NCBI GenBank assembly: GCA_018136815.1
Contig: CM030938.1
Coordinates: 4,045,448-4,109,447, forward strand
DNA length: 64,000 nt
Direction: 5' to 3'
DNA from: Isochrysis galbana
Taxonomy: Eukaryota; Haptophyta; Isochrysidales; Isochrysidaceae
The stretch's first letter is position 1. Each line of letters starts with the position of its first letter. The notes beneath the pieces were generated by a model. It did not search any database, was not told the origin of the DNA, and saw only the letters and a list, made by a program, of their open reading frames with translations. Both the position numbers and the translations under genes were made by a program. Positions 10,633 to 22,084 of this stretch are shown here, piece after piece.

Positions 10633-13349
10633 CTACTGAGGCTTAACCCGGACCATCGAGCGAAGAAGCTTATGAATGTGCTCGTCCGATCCACACTCTC
10701 CGCAGCCAGCCTCACACAGAAAGCGAATATATGGCTGACAGATGACGGGGTTGTGAGCACCGTCTCCCGTGCCATATTTCCAGGCTTCGCTGGCTGGAGT
10801 GCCAGGAGGAGCGTGAGGTCGGAAAGCGCAGAAGGCACAGCCGTTTTCGTTCGTCCATTCGGTGATTCCCCTATTGATATCGTCCGTCCGTGGAGTTTCC
10901 ATTGAATTATCGGCCGGTCGGCACTTTGCTAGCGCCGCCGAGACCCTTGGGTGCTTGGCATAGCCTGCTACGGCCCAGAAGCGGGCTCGGGCCCGATTCC
11001 AAAGCTCGGGCGTCCACCGGGATACGCCCAAGTCAGGCGGTAGCCCTTGGCCGTTCGCCGGCGGATCGCAGCGACGGCTGGGCGGCCGAGACGAGCCTCC
11101 CTTTCGACCGGGTGGATCGGTTAGTATAGCCGGCAACGGTGAGTTGGAGTGGTAACTTGCCGGCGGTGCAGCAGCCCGATAATCAGGCTTCGAAGCAGGC
11201 GAGTGTCCCTGTCCGCGAAGAGCTTCAGCCACGGTGGCTTGGACGGCTGCCTGCACGGCGGCGACCATGTCCGTGGTCGAAGCGGTCTTCTGGGACGAGG
11301 ATGTCTCGTTCTTTGCCTCGCCTGAGGCCTTAGTGCGTACGCTAGCCGCGGTTTGCTTCGTCGAGGTCCGGGATTGATGACGCTTCACCCGGGCCTGCTC
11401 GTAAGGGCTGAGGTACCGTTGGCAGAGGTTGACGCACGAGAGCGCCGACCGACCTAGCTCGTGGTTCTCTACGCGGAAACGAGTCTCCGCGAGCACCTCC
11501 GCAAATTTAATAGCATTGTCGACGCCGCGCTGAGGATCAACCTTATCGTTCCGAATGATTTCCTCGAACCTCTGGTTGATCTCATGGGCCATGTTTGGAT
11601 GATCCCACACGTTGGTGGAGTCAACCGCGGAATCGCCAAGCTTGCGGATGTAGGCGCGAACCAAATTCTTGCTGAGCTCACATAGATCAGCGCCGGCCTC
11701 GCGCTCCCTCATGCGGTCCCACTCCATCGACGCCGAGTCTTTCGCGAAACCATCGGCCCCGTTTGCGAAGGTCCCGTCGCATTTGCGAAGAAGGACGTCA
11801 GCAGCGAGGACAGGATTGAGAGCGAGGGCCCGGTCCTCCACTAGATCGAGGAGGAAGGCGAAGATGCGAGAATTGCCGCTGGAATTGGCTCCGGCTGCCG
11901 CGAGGAGGGAGGTAAATATTTCGCGATGATCGCAGCCGAGCGCTAGTGCCCGCTCCAACGGCTTGATGAGAGTTAGCCGAAATTCGTTCCAGGCTGTCGC
12001 CGCGGTTTGAACGTTATCGGAGGCGAGGGCCTTTGGGAAGCGGAGCTCCGAAAGCTCTTTGCCCATCCTGACCTGATGGTGAAGGGTTTGCTCTGCTGAG
12101 AAGCGGCTACGCACCCATTTGAGCAAGTGGTCCTCCTCCATGAAAATTCGGCAATGCCAAACGTTGCCCGCCAGGGAGAGGTTGCTCTTCAAAATGGTAT
12201 GGATGAGCTCATGCTCGTCGGAGTCGCGGTAAAGGGCGGCCAGATCGCGTGAGGGCAGGGCGAGGAGATTTTTCCACTCGCTTACAACTGCCTCTCGCTC
12301 ATCCATCCCCACCGCAAGGCAGGGGTCGCGAGGGTGGCGGAACGGCACCACCGGGGTCGGGCCCCGGTGAGGGCTCTGATCCTGGCGGCGGGGTTCCGAT
12401 TTGGAGGTCGGGTACGCCGACCGTGGAACCCTAGTAGCCGGAGAGGCGTGGCCCTTTGGGTCTAGGGCAGGAAGCTCGTCCATGGATGGTTCCCTCTGAG
12501 CCGGCCTAGCAGAGTCCGCAGCCGCCTCGGTCCGATCCATGGACGGACTTGAAGTGGGCTCTTGGCGGGCTTGGAGTAGCTGAGTCAGGGCTTTGAACCC
12601 TGCTTCAACTTGATCTCGAAGAAGCCCCTCCCTCGCCTCTGCCGCGGCAAGGGAGGACTGTAGGCGCTCCACAGCCCCTTTGAGGGTGTTGGTCTCCGCT
12701 TGAAGCCTCACCATTTCCGCATCGTGACGCGCCGCGGCCGTCTCAATTGGAGGGTTCTCTTGATCAAGGACACCCCTTGATGACGGCGGGGCATAGTCCC
12801 GGTAGGCTGGGCTTCGGAAGCTGATCACCTCAGCTTCACCCACTTCAGACTCATCATCTCGAAGGTGAGGAGGCGGGTCAAATTGAATCAGAGGGAGGGG
12901 ACCCTCCTCCACCTCATTGGCCAACTCAGCGACGCTGAAGTTGGCTTCATGCGGGAGAGGGTCATGCCCCACCATGGCCCGCTGTAATTGCACCCGGTGG
13001 GTGACAAAGGCAGCGGACGGAGGCTCACCATCCGACACGAGCTGGTCGGAGCCAATCATGGGGATAGCAGCCGGAGTGATGGGTGGCATTGGCGCAGCCT
13101 CAGTGGTCGTGGGATCACTCGGGAACCCCTCGGGAACAGAAGCTGCAGCGGGCAGAGAAGGTTCCCTGAGGGTTCCTCCTCTGCGGCCGAGGACGTGAGC
13201 TTAGATTTCGTGCTTGTCGAGTCGAGCGGAGCCGGAGGGCTCTGAGCCACTCCGTCGCGAGCGGCACCGGCGGCTAGCGCGGCGCTTTGTCCCTCCTCCC
13301 CACCGGGAGTCGGGTGAATGAAATTCTGGACTGGGTCGGGCAACCCCAT
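10633..13349 (-). CDS. gag: Ty3-type gag, frameshifted copy
   Basis: Same protein as the intact gag at 49492-52209. The first in-frame ATG (MGLPDPVQNF) is at 13349. Here the run at 13170-13172 is GGG where the right copy has CCCC (on its strand), so the frame breaks. The rest of the protein stays open from about 13170 to the UAG at 10633-10635, with an internal ATG at 13089. The lesion is either an inactivating mutation or a homopolymer sequencing error. Product features are described under the right-hand copy. Confidence 0.85.
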
Positions 13350-14459
13350 TCGGGTGTATGGACAGGGAACGAACGGCGAACGAAGGACTGTGGGGCAGCG
13401 AGGCGCTCCTAGCGGCCCTAGTGTGATGGGTTGTAAGAGATTGTTAGACCTACAAAGAACTCTTCCCTCAGGGAGGGAGCCTAAGCTGCTTGAGTGCAGC
13501 GACGCAGCGAACAACGACGGACAACGAAGCTGAGAACAACAGGATACACCGACTCACGAACACACCGGAATCATTCACCCAAACCAAGCAAATTATCAAG
13601 CAACCGCGACCCCAAATCACCGATAACTCAAACACGTCGCGAGAGACGGAGAGAGAGAGCGAGAGAGAGAGAGACTCCGCAGCGACGGCCGGAGCGTGTC
13701 TCCGTTGTAACTTCCCACGTAGCGGAGAGTCCGAAGGGGAGCGTCATGTCGCGCACCACGGCGATCACTTTGGATACAGATCGCAACGAGATGTCTTCAC
13801 GACCGAATAAATCTTGCCGTTGAGCGTGAACCTTCTAGACGCTTCTAACGAACAACCCTGAGTAGCAACCAAGGGGAAGAAACACCAAAGGGGCCAAGGC
13901 TTGCATGTAACTTGCATCAAGGGGAAAGATTCCCTCACCTAGGAAGCGAACCTACACCGATCTCCAAGGGGAGATGGCAAATTAAACCTCAAATCTCGAG
14001 CGGCTAGAGCAACCGACTCGCTCGCCAAAACCTTGACCGAGAAGAAAGAAGCAAGGACCTACAAGCCAAGGGTAGCGGACCTAAGGAATGTGAGAGGAAG
14101 TTTCCGAACGCCAACGCGAACGCCAAACGCGGGAAGGCAACGAAACCCTAACCAGGCCAAGCAGAACCTATGAAGAACAGGCCTGGACGACAACGACAAC
14201 GAAAGTGAAAGTGAGCAAGTCCCAAGCAAGAACCGGAACTCAACAAGAAACAACAAGCCTTGCAAGAAGCTAAACAAGCCTTCACAAGGTAACTCGAGAG
14301 CCTGAGACAAGCGCGCAGCGAGCAACAGGCGACCTGGCTCCTTTAGGTAAAGATTACCCGAAAGGAGGAAACCTGGAATCTAGACCTGACAAACAGGCTA
14401 GAAGGAACGAAACGAGAACTCGAATTCTAGATCGCTAGGGACGAACCCTACCAACCTAG
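13350..14459. other. Non-coding divergent leader between Ty3 gag and Ty1 pol (left copy)
   Basis: About 1.1 kb without a convincing frame. It should contain the Ty3 5' LTR/leader on the minus strand. It includes a GAGA microsatellite at about 13648-13672. A second LTR is not present in the window, so LTR limits cannot be fixed. It is the reverse complement of 48382-49491. Confidence 0.6.
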
Positions 14460-14894
14460 ATGTACCTGAGCTTCGCCGTGTGGCCGCACGACGAAGGACC
14501 TGGAAACAAGAGCCTGGAAATCGCATCATCTAGGATGAATGCGACAGCTCTGCTATATCGACGTCTCGGTTTTCCTTACGCTGACCAATGGTCGCTTGTG
14601 CCCACCGCCACCGTTGGTCACAACTTGTCTTGCCACCGCCCCCCGACTGGCCTCCCCATGCCAGAAGCAGTTGTCCGTGGTCGCATGCGCGCCGCCCCTT
14701 TCTCCCGCCTCCCAACTTCCCTTGACGCCCAACCGCCTCCCGGAGCCATGGTCTACATGGACTTTGCCGGCCCACTTTTGGAGAGCGTCCTCTTCAAGTA
14801 CACATGCTACTGCGGTACTGTGGATGCTGGTAGCGGCTTCACCCGGGTATGGCCCGCGCGAGCCATGACCGCCGAGGTCGCCGCCTCAGCCCTT
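14460..14894 (+). CDS. Ty1/copia pol N-terminus, cut by gap
   Basis: 145 codons from ATG 14460, identical to the start of the complete frame at 45280-48381: a GAG-pre-integrase-like segment (LLYRRLGFPYADQW) and the first catalytic Asp of the integrase (VYMDFAGP). A TAG lies directly before the ATG, so no upstream gag or protease is joined in frame. The frame ends at the gap. Confidence 0.88.
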
Positions 14895-14994
14895 NNNNNN
14901 NNNNNNNNNNNNNNNNNNNNNNNNNNNNNNNNNNNNNNNNNNNNNNNNNNNNNNNNNNNNNNNNNNNNNNNNNNNNNNNNNNNNNNNNNNNNNN
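14895..14994. other. Assembly gap (100 N)
   Basis: Exactly 100 N, cutting the Ty1 pol frame. The sequence after it (14995-15240) is unrelated to pol and shows nothing recognisable. Confidence 0.95.
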
Positions 14995-15296
14995 CCGCTT
15001 TCTCCGTCTTCGGAAGTGTAAAGCATTTGGATGGCTCTACGGTAGAGGGCACACACTTTCTCGCGTCATCAACGTCGCCATGGTAGTATGTTGCAGCACA
15101 AAAGCTAGGGGCCTCAAAAGCCCACTTTCCACTTTCTCAGCTGGTACATTACTAAGTCGTCACTTATCATTCAAAACATTAGGATTCTCTTAAAAAAGTT
15201 GCCGCCCCCCTTAACAACCAAGGCCTGGGTGGGCTGGACCTGGACCTGCGCGCACCCACATTACATTAACATTGCGTGTAAATTACGTGTCAAAAA

Positions 15297-15760
15297 AACT
15301 ATTGTTATAGTTTGGCAGGGCTTTGAGCGATGGGAGCACGGGAGCACGCGCCGGGCTGCCGGCTCCTCTTTCTCAGCCCACCGCAGTCACGACGCCCCAA
15401 CGGGGCCGCCCCAAACCGCCGGAGCCGAAGTGCTCGCGGGCCTCTGCCCCGCCCGACCAGGACCAGGACGTCGACGACATGGCTCCTCCGCCTTCGCCTC
15501 CTTGCCATCTGCTAGCCACAGACCACAGAAGCAGGGAACAGGCAAAGTCGTCATGTTAGCCTTGCAGACAACCACAGTACCAGTGCCAGTGCCAACGACC
15601 GCCAAACCATGGACCATGGCTCTGCCGTCCACCTCCCTCGCACTGCCACCAAACTAAGGACTCCCTATGGAGGGATGGAGGGTGCCACGGTGCCACCCCA
15701 ATGGTGGCAAAAGGCGCGGGACTTCTACCGTCCCCGTTTTGCACTTGTGACTTCTACTGC
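15297..15760 (+). pseudogene. LINE 5' end with broken ORF1
   Basis: Starts with the hairpin AACTATTGTTATAGTT (15297-15312), then GAGCGATGGGAGC at about 15325 and a proline-rich frame (TTPQRGRPKPPEPK) matching the 32 kb ORF1 copy. The phrases PPDQDQDVDDM and QGTGKVV also align with it, but in different frames, so ORF1 is interrupted by indels. An AATGGTGGCAAAA phrase near 15700 aligns with about 32500. It is non-functional. Confidence 0.65.
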
Positions 15761-16269
15761 CCCCCCCCCCCCCCGGCCGCCCCCCACCTCGTGACTTCTA
15801 CTGCCCTTCCCCCACTTCCAGGCGAAAGACGAAACTTTTTAAAAATTATTTGAAAGTAGTTTGCTGAGGACAAAGACAAAGCCGTCCCAAAACACACCGG
15901 GTAGACCAAAGGCTCCGGTGTTGGCTGATTCAGCAGCACTTCAGCTGGCTCAACAACCCTTCAAACTGCCCGACCCCCCATCCCGATGCCGCGTGATCGC
16001 GCGCCGTCCGACCCTCCTTGCTTGTCCCTCACTTCCAATCGAGCGCCCGCTTCAAGTATCAAGTAGCACCTGCACCAGATGCGGATGGACACGACGGCAC
16101 GCCGACATCAGCGCCGTCTGCCCGTCAGCTCGGTCTTGCCAGTTGGGGGACACACCCGCTGCCAGCAGCCAGCAGCAGACGCACCACACCGACGTTGTTG
16201 CTCGCCACCGCGCGCCGCAGCGGCCTCACGGTTGGAACCGCGTGGTCGCGACAGACGCGCACCCAACAT
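15761..16269. other. Intergenic, nothing recognised
   Basis: Contains a C-run near 15764-15775 and mixed-composition DNA. No frame matches a family that I know. Confidence 0.5.
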
Positions 16270-16690
16270 GTTGCCACAAAGGTTGAGATTCACGAGATTC
16301 TTCAAGGCTCCCGTAGAGAGCGCCTCGGAGAGTGCCTTCATTCCTTTATACCCGGTGCGGTTGTGAGACAGCTTGAGACTCTTGAGATTATGCAAAGCCC
16401 CCGTGGATAGGGCCTCAGAGACTGCCTTCATCCCCTCGTTGTCAATGTTGTTTGAAGAGAGATCGAGATCTGTGAGATTGTGCCCCTTGGAGAGGATCTG
16501 AGCGAATGCCTTCATGAAGTCTTTGCCAATGTCGTTCCACCCAAGCCCAAGCAAGCCTTCTGAGACTGTGCCCCTAGGGTATGGCCTCAGCAAATGCTTT
16601 GAGCTTTGATGCCCTCAGGGCCAATTTCGTTGTACGCAAGATCGAAATAATGAAGAAGATTGTTGAGTACCGCCATCGTAAGAACGTCAC
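16270..16690 (-). pseudogene. Fragment of a leucine-rich repeat (RNI-type) protein, frameshifted
   Basis: Minus-strand frames encode LRR units: LTDLDLSSNNIDNEGMKAVS, LKSLKLSHNRTGYKGMKALS, LVNLNLCGN and, in a second frame just upstream, LLHYFDLAYNEIGPEGIKA. The roughly 28-residue period with EALSTGAL linkers is typical of ribonuclease-inhibitor-like LRRs. A frame change near 16590 breaks the array, and both ends run into unrelated sequence. In the same frame it is fused to the Ty3 integrase fragment upstream, so the repeats were probably interrupted by a retroelement. Confidence 0.7.
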
Positions 16691-17140
16691 AATAAACAAC
16701 ATCGAACGGGTAAGAGCCGATGGATAGCTTTGAGGGCGACCCTAGCACTCGTTGCATCGGTTTTGCCATCGTGCACTCGTGGCAGGCCTTGACATACTCA
16801 GCGATCTCATTAGCCATTCCAGGCCAGTAGAAGCGGGCGCGTAGCAAGCTAGCCATGCGATTAGAGCCTAGGTGGCCGGCGCGATCGTGGCAGGCGTGCA
16901 TATATCGTTCACGTAGAGAGTAAGGGATGTACAACCTCAAAGAATTCGGCTTAACTCGGAGATAAAGTAGACCACCTTTAAGCACAAATTTAGAATCAGG
17001 ACCATTATCGAGTCGACCCTCGGCCTCAGCAATCTTGGCGCTAACCTTTAGGGCGAGGGGGTCGGCGGCGAGCTCGAGGCGGAGCTCCTCTTCAGTTGGC
17101 GTTCCCACGGCGAGATAGGATTCAGTAATAGCTTCGCTCG
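16691..17140 (-). mobile_element. Ty3/gypsy integrase zinc-finger fragment
   Basis: The minus-strand frame contains an H2C2 integrase zinc finger: HACHDRAGHLGSNRMASLLR, then FYWPGMANEIAEYVKACHEC. It is preceded by YLAVGTPTEEELRLELAADP, which resembles the end of the methyltransferase-bearing pol before its gap (YLAPRTPTSEEMKAALAEDP). It therefore derives from a related but diverged Ty3 element. It stops after DVVYCDV, before the catalytic core is complete, and runs directly into the LRR fragment. Confidence 0.82.
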
Positions 17141-17214
17141 ACGCGTCCTTGTTACGTTTCGTTCGGTCCTTGTCTTGGAGGCTTTGAGCAGTATCTCGGG
17201 CCCCAGCGCCCAAG

Positions 17215-17390
17215 GCGAAGGCGACCTCCCTCCCTCGCCACCTCTGGGCAGGAATGATGAGTGCCCTGCCCCTGCCAGAGGGCAGGGGCTGGGGTTGAAT
17301 GTGCGGGCCGACCCCGGGGGGTGTCCGTGATGGAGTGTGGGGGGCGCGAGGCCCCCATTGACCCCCACATATAAAAGTAGGTTCGGGGCA
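17215..17390 (-). repeat. R2 hairpin repeat family copy
   Basis: On the minus strand, ACTTTTATATGTGGGGGTCA precedes CAATGGGGGCCTCGCGCCCC, then a proline/glycine-rich segment as in 41268-41640. It abuts the integrase fragment. Confidence 0.55.
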
Positions 17391-18427
17391 TTTGGAATTG
17401 ACGGGAAAGGGCATGGAACGCGGGTAGGAGACGGAGGTGACGGAGGACGCGAGAAAGGGCTCGGCGGACGGTTAAGGTCGTTTGCCTTCATTTGTTACCC
17501 CTCGTTTCCAAATACGCGATGCGGGTCGTCCCCCTCGCACCGCTCCCTCTTGGTACTGGTACAAGCCGCCTTACCGCCACAAAAAACCTCAAATACTAAG
17601 CGCTACGTGCACGGCATGAGGTAGAGTGCTCTTGCTACTCCTAACTACCCTCCCTGTCCTACCACTACCACATCCCCTTTCTCCTCCCCCCGCTGCCTTC
17701 CATGGAAAACAAACCGGGGGAGGGGGGTCGCGCGCACTGCTTCGATCAGTGGCGTGAGAAAGAGGGGGTAAGAGGTAAGAGTAAGTGATGGCACGCACCT
17801 CATCCGGGCGCTGTTTTGCCCCTTCCGGGGCCGGCGTCGGCGGACTGTTACAGCTTATTAGGGACTCGTAGGGGCTCGTAGACTCGAAAGGATTACCCGG
17901 GAGACTCAGGGCTTGCTTGGGGTACTCAGGATACTGCACGCGTCACCAGTCACCAGCAGACGACGAATAGCCCCAAAGTCACACACACAAAACACATCAC
18001 TCTATACTCCAACATTAAAAGTAAGAGACCAAAAGCATGCAGTAAATGCACCCCCTCCGATGAGCCAAACCTTGGGGAGCGAGAGGAAGAGGGCTCGAAG
18101 GTCGAAACACAATTCGGACTCATCAGCTCGGACTTCGGACTTCAGAATAAAATCTGGCAGGGGCTGGCGAGGGCGAGGAGAGGGAGAGGAGAGGTTGTAG
18201 GGTATGAGTGGTAGACGAGCGAGACGACGAGAGCGAGAGCGACGGACAAAAAGGTGCGGGCCATCAAAAGTCCCGGTGCACCACCCGAATAAAACCCGTC
18301 ACGAAACACCTACAGGTATTCCACAACCGCGCAACTAGAGCTTTCATTCAGTCACACTGTACACTGACTGGTACTGGTGGGGTGCCCTTCCCGACCCCCT
18401 AGTGAGTGACCGGGCTACTCACAATGT
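17391..18427. other. Intergenic, nothing recognised
   Basis: Mixed composition. A short phrase at about 18378-18420 repeats 3670-3710. No gene or RNA that I can support. Confidence 0.5.
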
Positions 18428-19432
18428 CCAGAATCTATCAATTTCAATATCAACGCAAAGCTTACAGGGGAGTATTACGTCAATATCAAAGGCACATGGT
18501 ATGAAGCTGAACTCTCATACCTAGGCACGCCGATAATAGGGGAGAGAATCACGAGCACCCCCGCAAACTTAGACACCTCTCCGCCGGCGAAATGGGGGGA
18601 AGGTTTCAAATCCAATAAGAGACTCGAATACCCGCTAGCGGACGAATACACAATAGACGGCGAAACGCCGCTCGACGCCACCGGAGTGGAACACCTAACC
18701 AAAGCCCTCCAACGAACGGACCGCAAAACCAAACGCCTAGCAGGACCGACCAAATGGAAGGAAAAACTCCAAATACCCGAGGATACATGGGCACACTTAG
18801 CCAAGCTCTACACCTCTCCAATGGTGACAGCGCGAGACATGCATCTACACTATAAACATATCGCACACAGACGAGTGGGCACGTACAACCGATTCCCCGG
18901 TAGAGACAGTACATGCCGCATATGCGGAAAGGCGGACGAATCCTCGACGCACCTCGGAGAATGCCGGGGGATAACCAACGTCTTAGCAGCGTTGAATAAA
19001 CTTGCCAGATTCACACCCAAGGCGGAAAGAAACAGAAGCGAAACTATTATCGATAACCTGTTTATATTCCCAAAGGGGGACGCCCCGAAACCAATATACA
19101 CACTTTACCTAGTAGCATGGAGGTACATCATAACAGACTTCTATAGAATCCACTACGATGGAGTGGCATTCACGGAAGAATCAATACTGATAAGAACAAT
19201 AGAACGATTCACCACACTGAGCAAAGCATTACTCTTCGCACGAGAAACCGACTCGGCAAGAACCGCCCAGGCGGGTATGGGTAGGCAACCCAAGAAGAGG
19301 ATAGACTTAAGCGATCTAATTCCCGTCTACGACGCGAACGACAAGGGTGGGCTCAAACCCGGCAAGGAGCTGGTGGAACTGGCCACCAAGCTGAAAATAG
19401 TACACGCCGTCGAGGAACTCGAAAACAACTAA
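18428..19432 (+). mobile_element. LINE (non-LTR) ORF2 C-terminal fragment with zinc knuckle
   Basis: An open frame ending at 19432 lacks endonuclease and RT but carries the region after the RT of a non-LTR element. A C-X2-C-X8-H-X3-C knuckle, CRICGKADESSTHLGEC (about 18914-18964), is typical of LINE C-termini. The segment LEYPLADEYTIDGETPLD is shared with the fragment at 25880-26232. It reads from about 18428, upstream of the first ATG at 18686, so it is a 5'-truncated copy rather than a gene. The knuckle is expected to bind nucleic acid in the full protein. Confidence 0.75.
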
Positions 19433-19755
19433 ACAAAAATGAACAAGCCGTCAAAGTGGAGACACAAAAGAATTACAGAGACGCCACGGCCCCGACATAA
19501 TCAAGATGAGAAAAGCGAGTCCGGGTGGACGGTCATACCAGGGGCAACGATTCAAAAGGCCTGCCCGGCCCCCGCACTCCGAACCAGGTCTTAGGTAGCG
19601 CACCGAGACCGAACCCCGGAAACCAAAGAAAAAGGAATGAAGGGGGGCAGGGGAAGAGGTGGGGAAAGGGAACTTAAGGGCGGTGTTAGTAGAAGCGGGA
19701 GATCCCGTCAACAGTAGGTGTGTAGCCCAGAATCTTCAGATGTTTTTTTTTTCGA
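19433..19755 (+). repeat. LINE 3' flank ending in a T-run
   Basis: Follows the LINE frame and ends AATCTTCAGATGTTTTTTTT. Its reverse complement matches 26233-26480 over most of its length. 19756-20111, between it and PACRG, shows nothing recognisable. Confidence 0.55.
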
Positions 19756-20111
19756 GGACAATACCACAGACCCAGCCAACTCATCTTCTAACCCCCCGTC
19801 TTCTCTAACTCTCTCTCCCCCTGCTCACATCAACAGCGCAACAGCACAACGCGCAAAAGAGGTGTATCGACCTCATTTCCATGTGCAAAGGCAATGGAAT
19901 GGCCGTTGGCCAAGCAAGTGCAACGGCTATTGGAATGGACGCACTTACTAATTAAGTGCGACCACCTCCCCGACCCAAGTCCCTCTGCCCGACCCTGTCC
20001 GCCAGTGGAGGGTGTGCACAACAAATGCAAGAGCGGTGCAAAACAGGGTGCCCAAAGGGGTTCGTCTCCCCATTTCGTCCATGCGGGTCAGAGGGGCAGA
20101 TACTAGTTTGC

Positions 20112-21282
20112 TCAATTGAGCACGCACGACTCATAGGTGGGAATCATGTACTTGATGTTGATGAACGCGTCCTCGCCGCCATGCAGCTCAAAAAGTTCCA
20201 ACGTCTCAGTAATCAAGTCGCCCAGGGTCTTGCGCTTGATCTGCCCATAGTCAATACCGTCACCTGGGAGGAGATAGCGGATGAGGAGGTCAGGGTGTGT
20301 ACATGGGCAAGTTTACCCATGCAGGCTCTTGCCAAGTGGGCAGAGGCATTGCGCGTTTGGTTTACCGAGATTCTTGTTGGCGTTCTTGAAGATGTTGAAA
20401 ATAGGAAGAATTTGCCTATAATACGGCACGAGAGCCTCGCCGATCATCTCACCCGAAACCACCATCTGCTGCAGCACCTTCAGAACAGTGCAGATAACCT
20501 GAGGATCCCTCGTGTTGAGCGCCGTCTTGATGGGGATGATCAGCTGCGGGATGACGGGCAAGATCTTCGAGCCGCCATGTTCTAACATATCGAAGATGCC
20601 CTGGACGGAAAGGAAGCGGTACGGCTCCTCCTTCTCGCGGATGCCGTCGAAGAAAATTGGGAGGTAGTGGTGGTAATCGAGCTTCTCAATGTCGACCTAG
20701 TAGTACGCCGGCAACAAAGGGTGTGCAGGCGTCAGAACCAGGGCACGGCGTCTCTGCCCAATTCTAGGCGCAAGGAGCAAATGATGGAGCGAGCCTCACC
20801 TTCCACCCGATGCGGTTGTGCACGCCACGGTGCTCGATCTGAATTGGCAAGTCACCACGCTCATAGAAGCGGCGGAATTCGGTGTTCGGTGGATTCGGGC
20901 GCTGCTTGAAGGCGCCGCAGACGGGAGGCGCAGGAGCAGGGCGCGCCTCCATCTTGCGGCTGACAGAGAGGGATGATGTCATGCCGCCACTTCCGGAATG
21001 CGCCTTGAGGGGCTCGGCCGGCGCAGCATCAGATTTGTAGACGTACGTCATAGTCGCATAGTTGTACTCAGGAAGCTCAACCTTGGGAGCCATCGAGTGG
21101 CCGCCTGCCCGGCGCTTCGGGTTGACATCTTCGGTGCGATCGAAGCACGAGTTGGATTCAGGGTGCTTCGTGAAGCCTGACTGCTGCGTGCGGTACAGCT
21201 TCTGGTTGGACCAGTCTTCCTGGATCAGCGACATCGCGCAGGAGGGCATGGCTTCCAGGAGCCTCTGACGGTGAGCCTGCAT
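20112..21282 (-). CDS. PACRG: PACRG-like axonemal protein (Parkin co-regulated gene), three exons
   Basis: Exons 21282-20800, 20696-20366 and 20263-20112 on the minus strand. Introns are 103 and 102 nt with GT-AG ends, and the joined frame has no stop. Known PACRG signatures are present: [62 protein letters not shown]; and the terminal [24 protein letters not shown] is a HEAT/ARM-like protein of the doublet-microtubule inner junction in cilia and flagella, so this implies a flagellated cell. The protein has a divergent N-terminus of about 145 residues and a complete C-terminus. The coding-strand upstream region is a CT/C tract (21370-21480). Confidence 0.95.
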
Positions 21283-21369
21283 AGTCGGAAAAGGAAAGGG
21301 GATCTGAGGCTGTTGCTCGCGTGCACTGCGCCCTTGCCCGCTCGCAGAGCCAAGCGTGGGTGCAGGCCG

Positions 21370-21423
21370 GAGAGAGAGGGAGGGAGGGAGGGGGGGGGGG
21401 GGGGGCGGGGGGGGGGGGGGGGG

Positions 21424-21480
<57 letters not shown>
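21370..21480. repeat. Poly-G followed by (GA)n microsatellite
   Basis: G-run at about 21390-21426 then about 27 GA units, starting some 90 nt upstream of the PACRG ATG. On the coding strand it is pyrimidine-rich. Confidence 0.9.
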
Positions 21481-21481
<1 letters not shown>

Positions 21482-21482
21482 C

Positions 21483-22084
21483 AGGGCGTCCGCCACCTGA
21501 GAGAGCGGGGGCAGAGAGAAGCGGCGCGCAGGGTGCAACGACCGACCCACCCGAGGGAAAAACGTCTCGGGGGCCGAAACCGCCTCCCCCCCCTTCCCCT
21601 TCCTCTCTCTCTCCTCCCCCTCCGTCAGAATTTTATTGTTGTGTTAGTATAACCGTAGTGCTGCGGGACCGTAGCCCTTCGACGGCAACGGAGCCCCTAC
21701 CCCGCGATGGGGGTGTGCGCGGTTGGCGCATGGCTCGTCCGGTGTATGTGGCTATAATAATAATAAAACAACTGAGCGTTAGTACCACTACTGCCACTAG
21801 TCCGGTACTATCACGACACCCCTCAGCGCACTTGCCCGCACGCCTTGAAGTGATGGCACAGACACATACTCATATGCATATATGCATCCCTACAAATCTC
21901 CCCCCTCGCAAACCCCCGGCTCCCATTCCTAGATGGGAAATACGTTTTTACCGTTTTTCTATGAAGGCCGAAAACAGGCCGTTTTTGCCGTTTTTGCAAC
22001 CCCTTCCGTTTTTGTCTCCGTTTTTGAATGGCAACGCGAGCACTCATGCACCGCGCGCTGAGCATGAACATATGCGCGCGCACT
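21483..22084. other. Intergenic with an inverted CAGAAAAAC-type repeat
   Basis: About 21935-22035 carries TACCGTTTTTCTATGAAGGC and several CCGTTTTTG units, the inverted form of the repeats near 4020-4465. Elsewhere nothing is recognised. Confidence 0.45.

Larger units (their letters stand above)
4601..14894. mobile_element. Inverted partial copy of the Ty3-methyltransferase / Ty1 divergent retrotransposon unit
   Basis: This whole contig is retroelement: Ty3 pol (minus), gag (minus), a leader, then the N-terminus of a Ty1/copia pol (plus). Positions 6824-14894 are the reverse complement of 47947-56018. Coordinates sum to 62842 below about 13170 and to 62841 above it, because of a single-base indel. 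The 4601-6823 part (RT and RNase H) has no counterpart on the right, where a gap intervenes. The contig ends inside coding sequence on both sides. It may be a duplicated element or a misplaced contig overlapping the right-hand copy. Confidence 0.9.
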
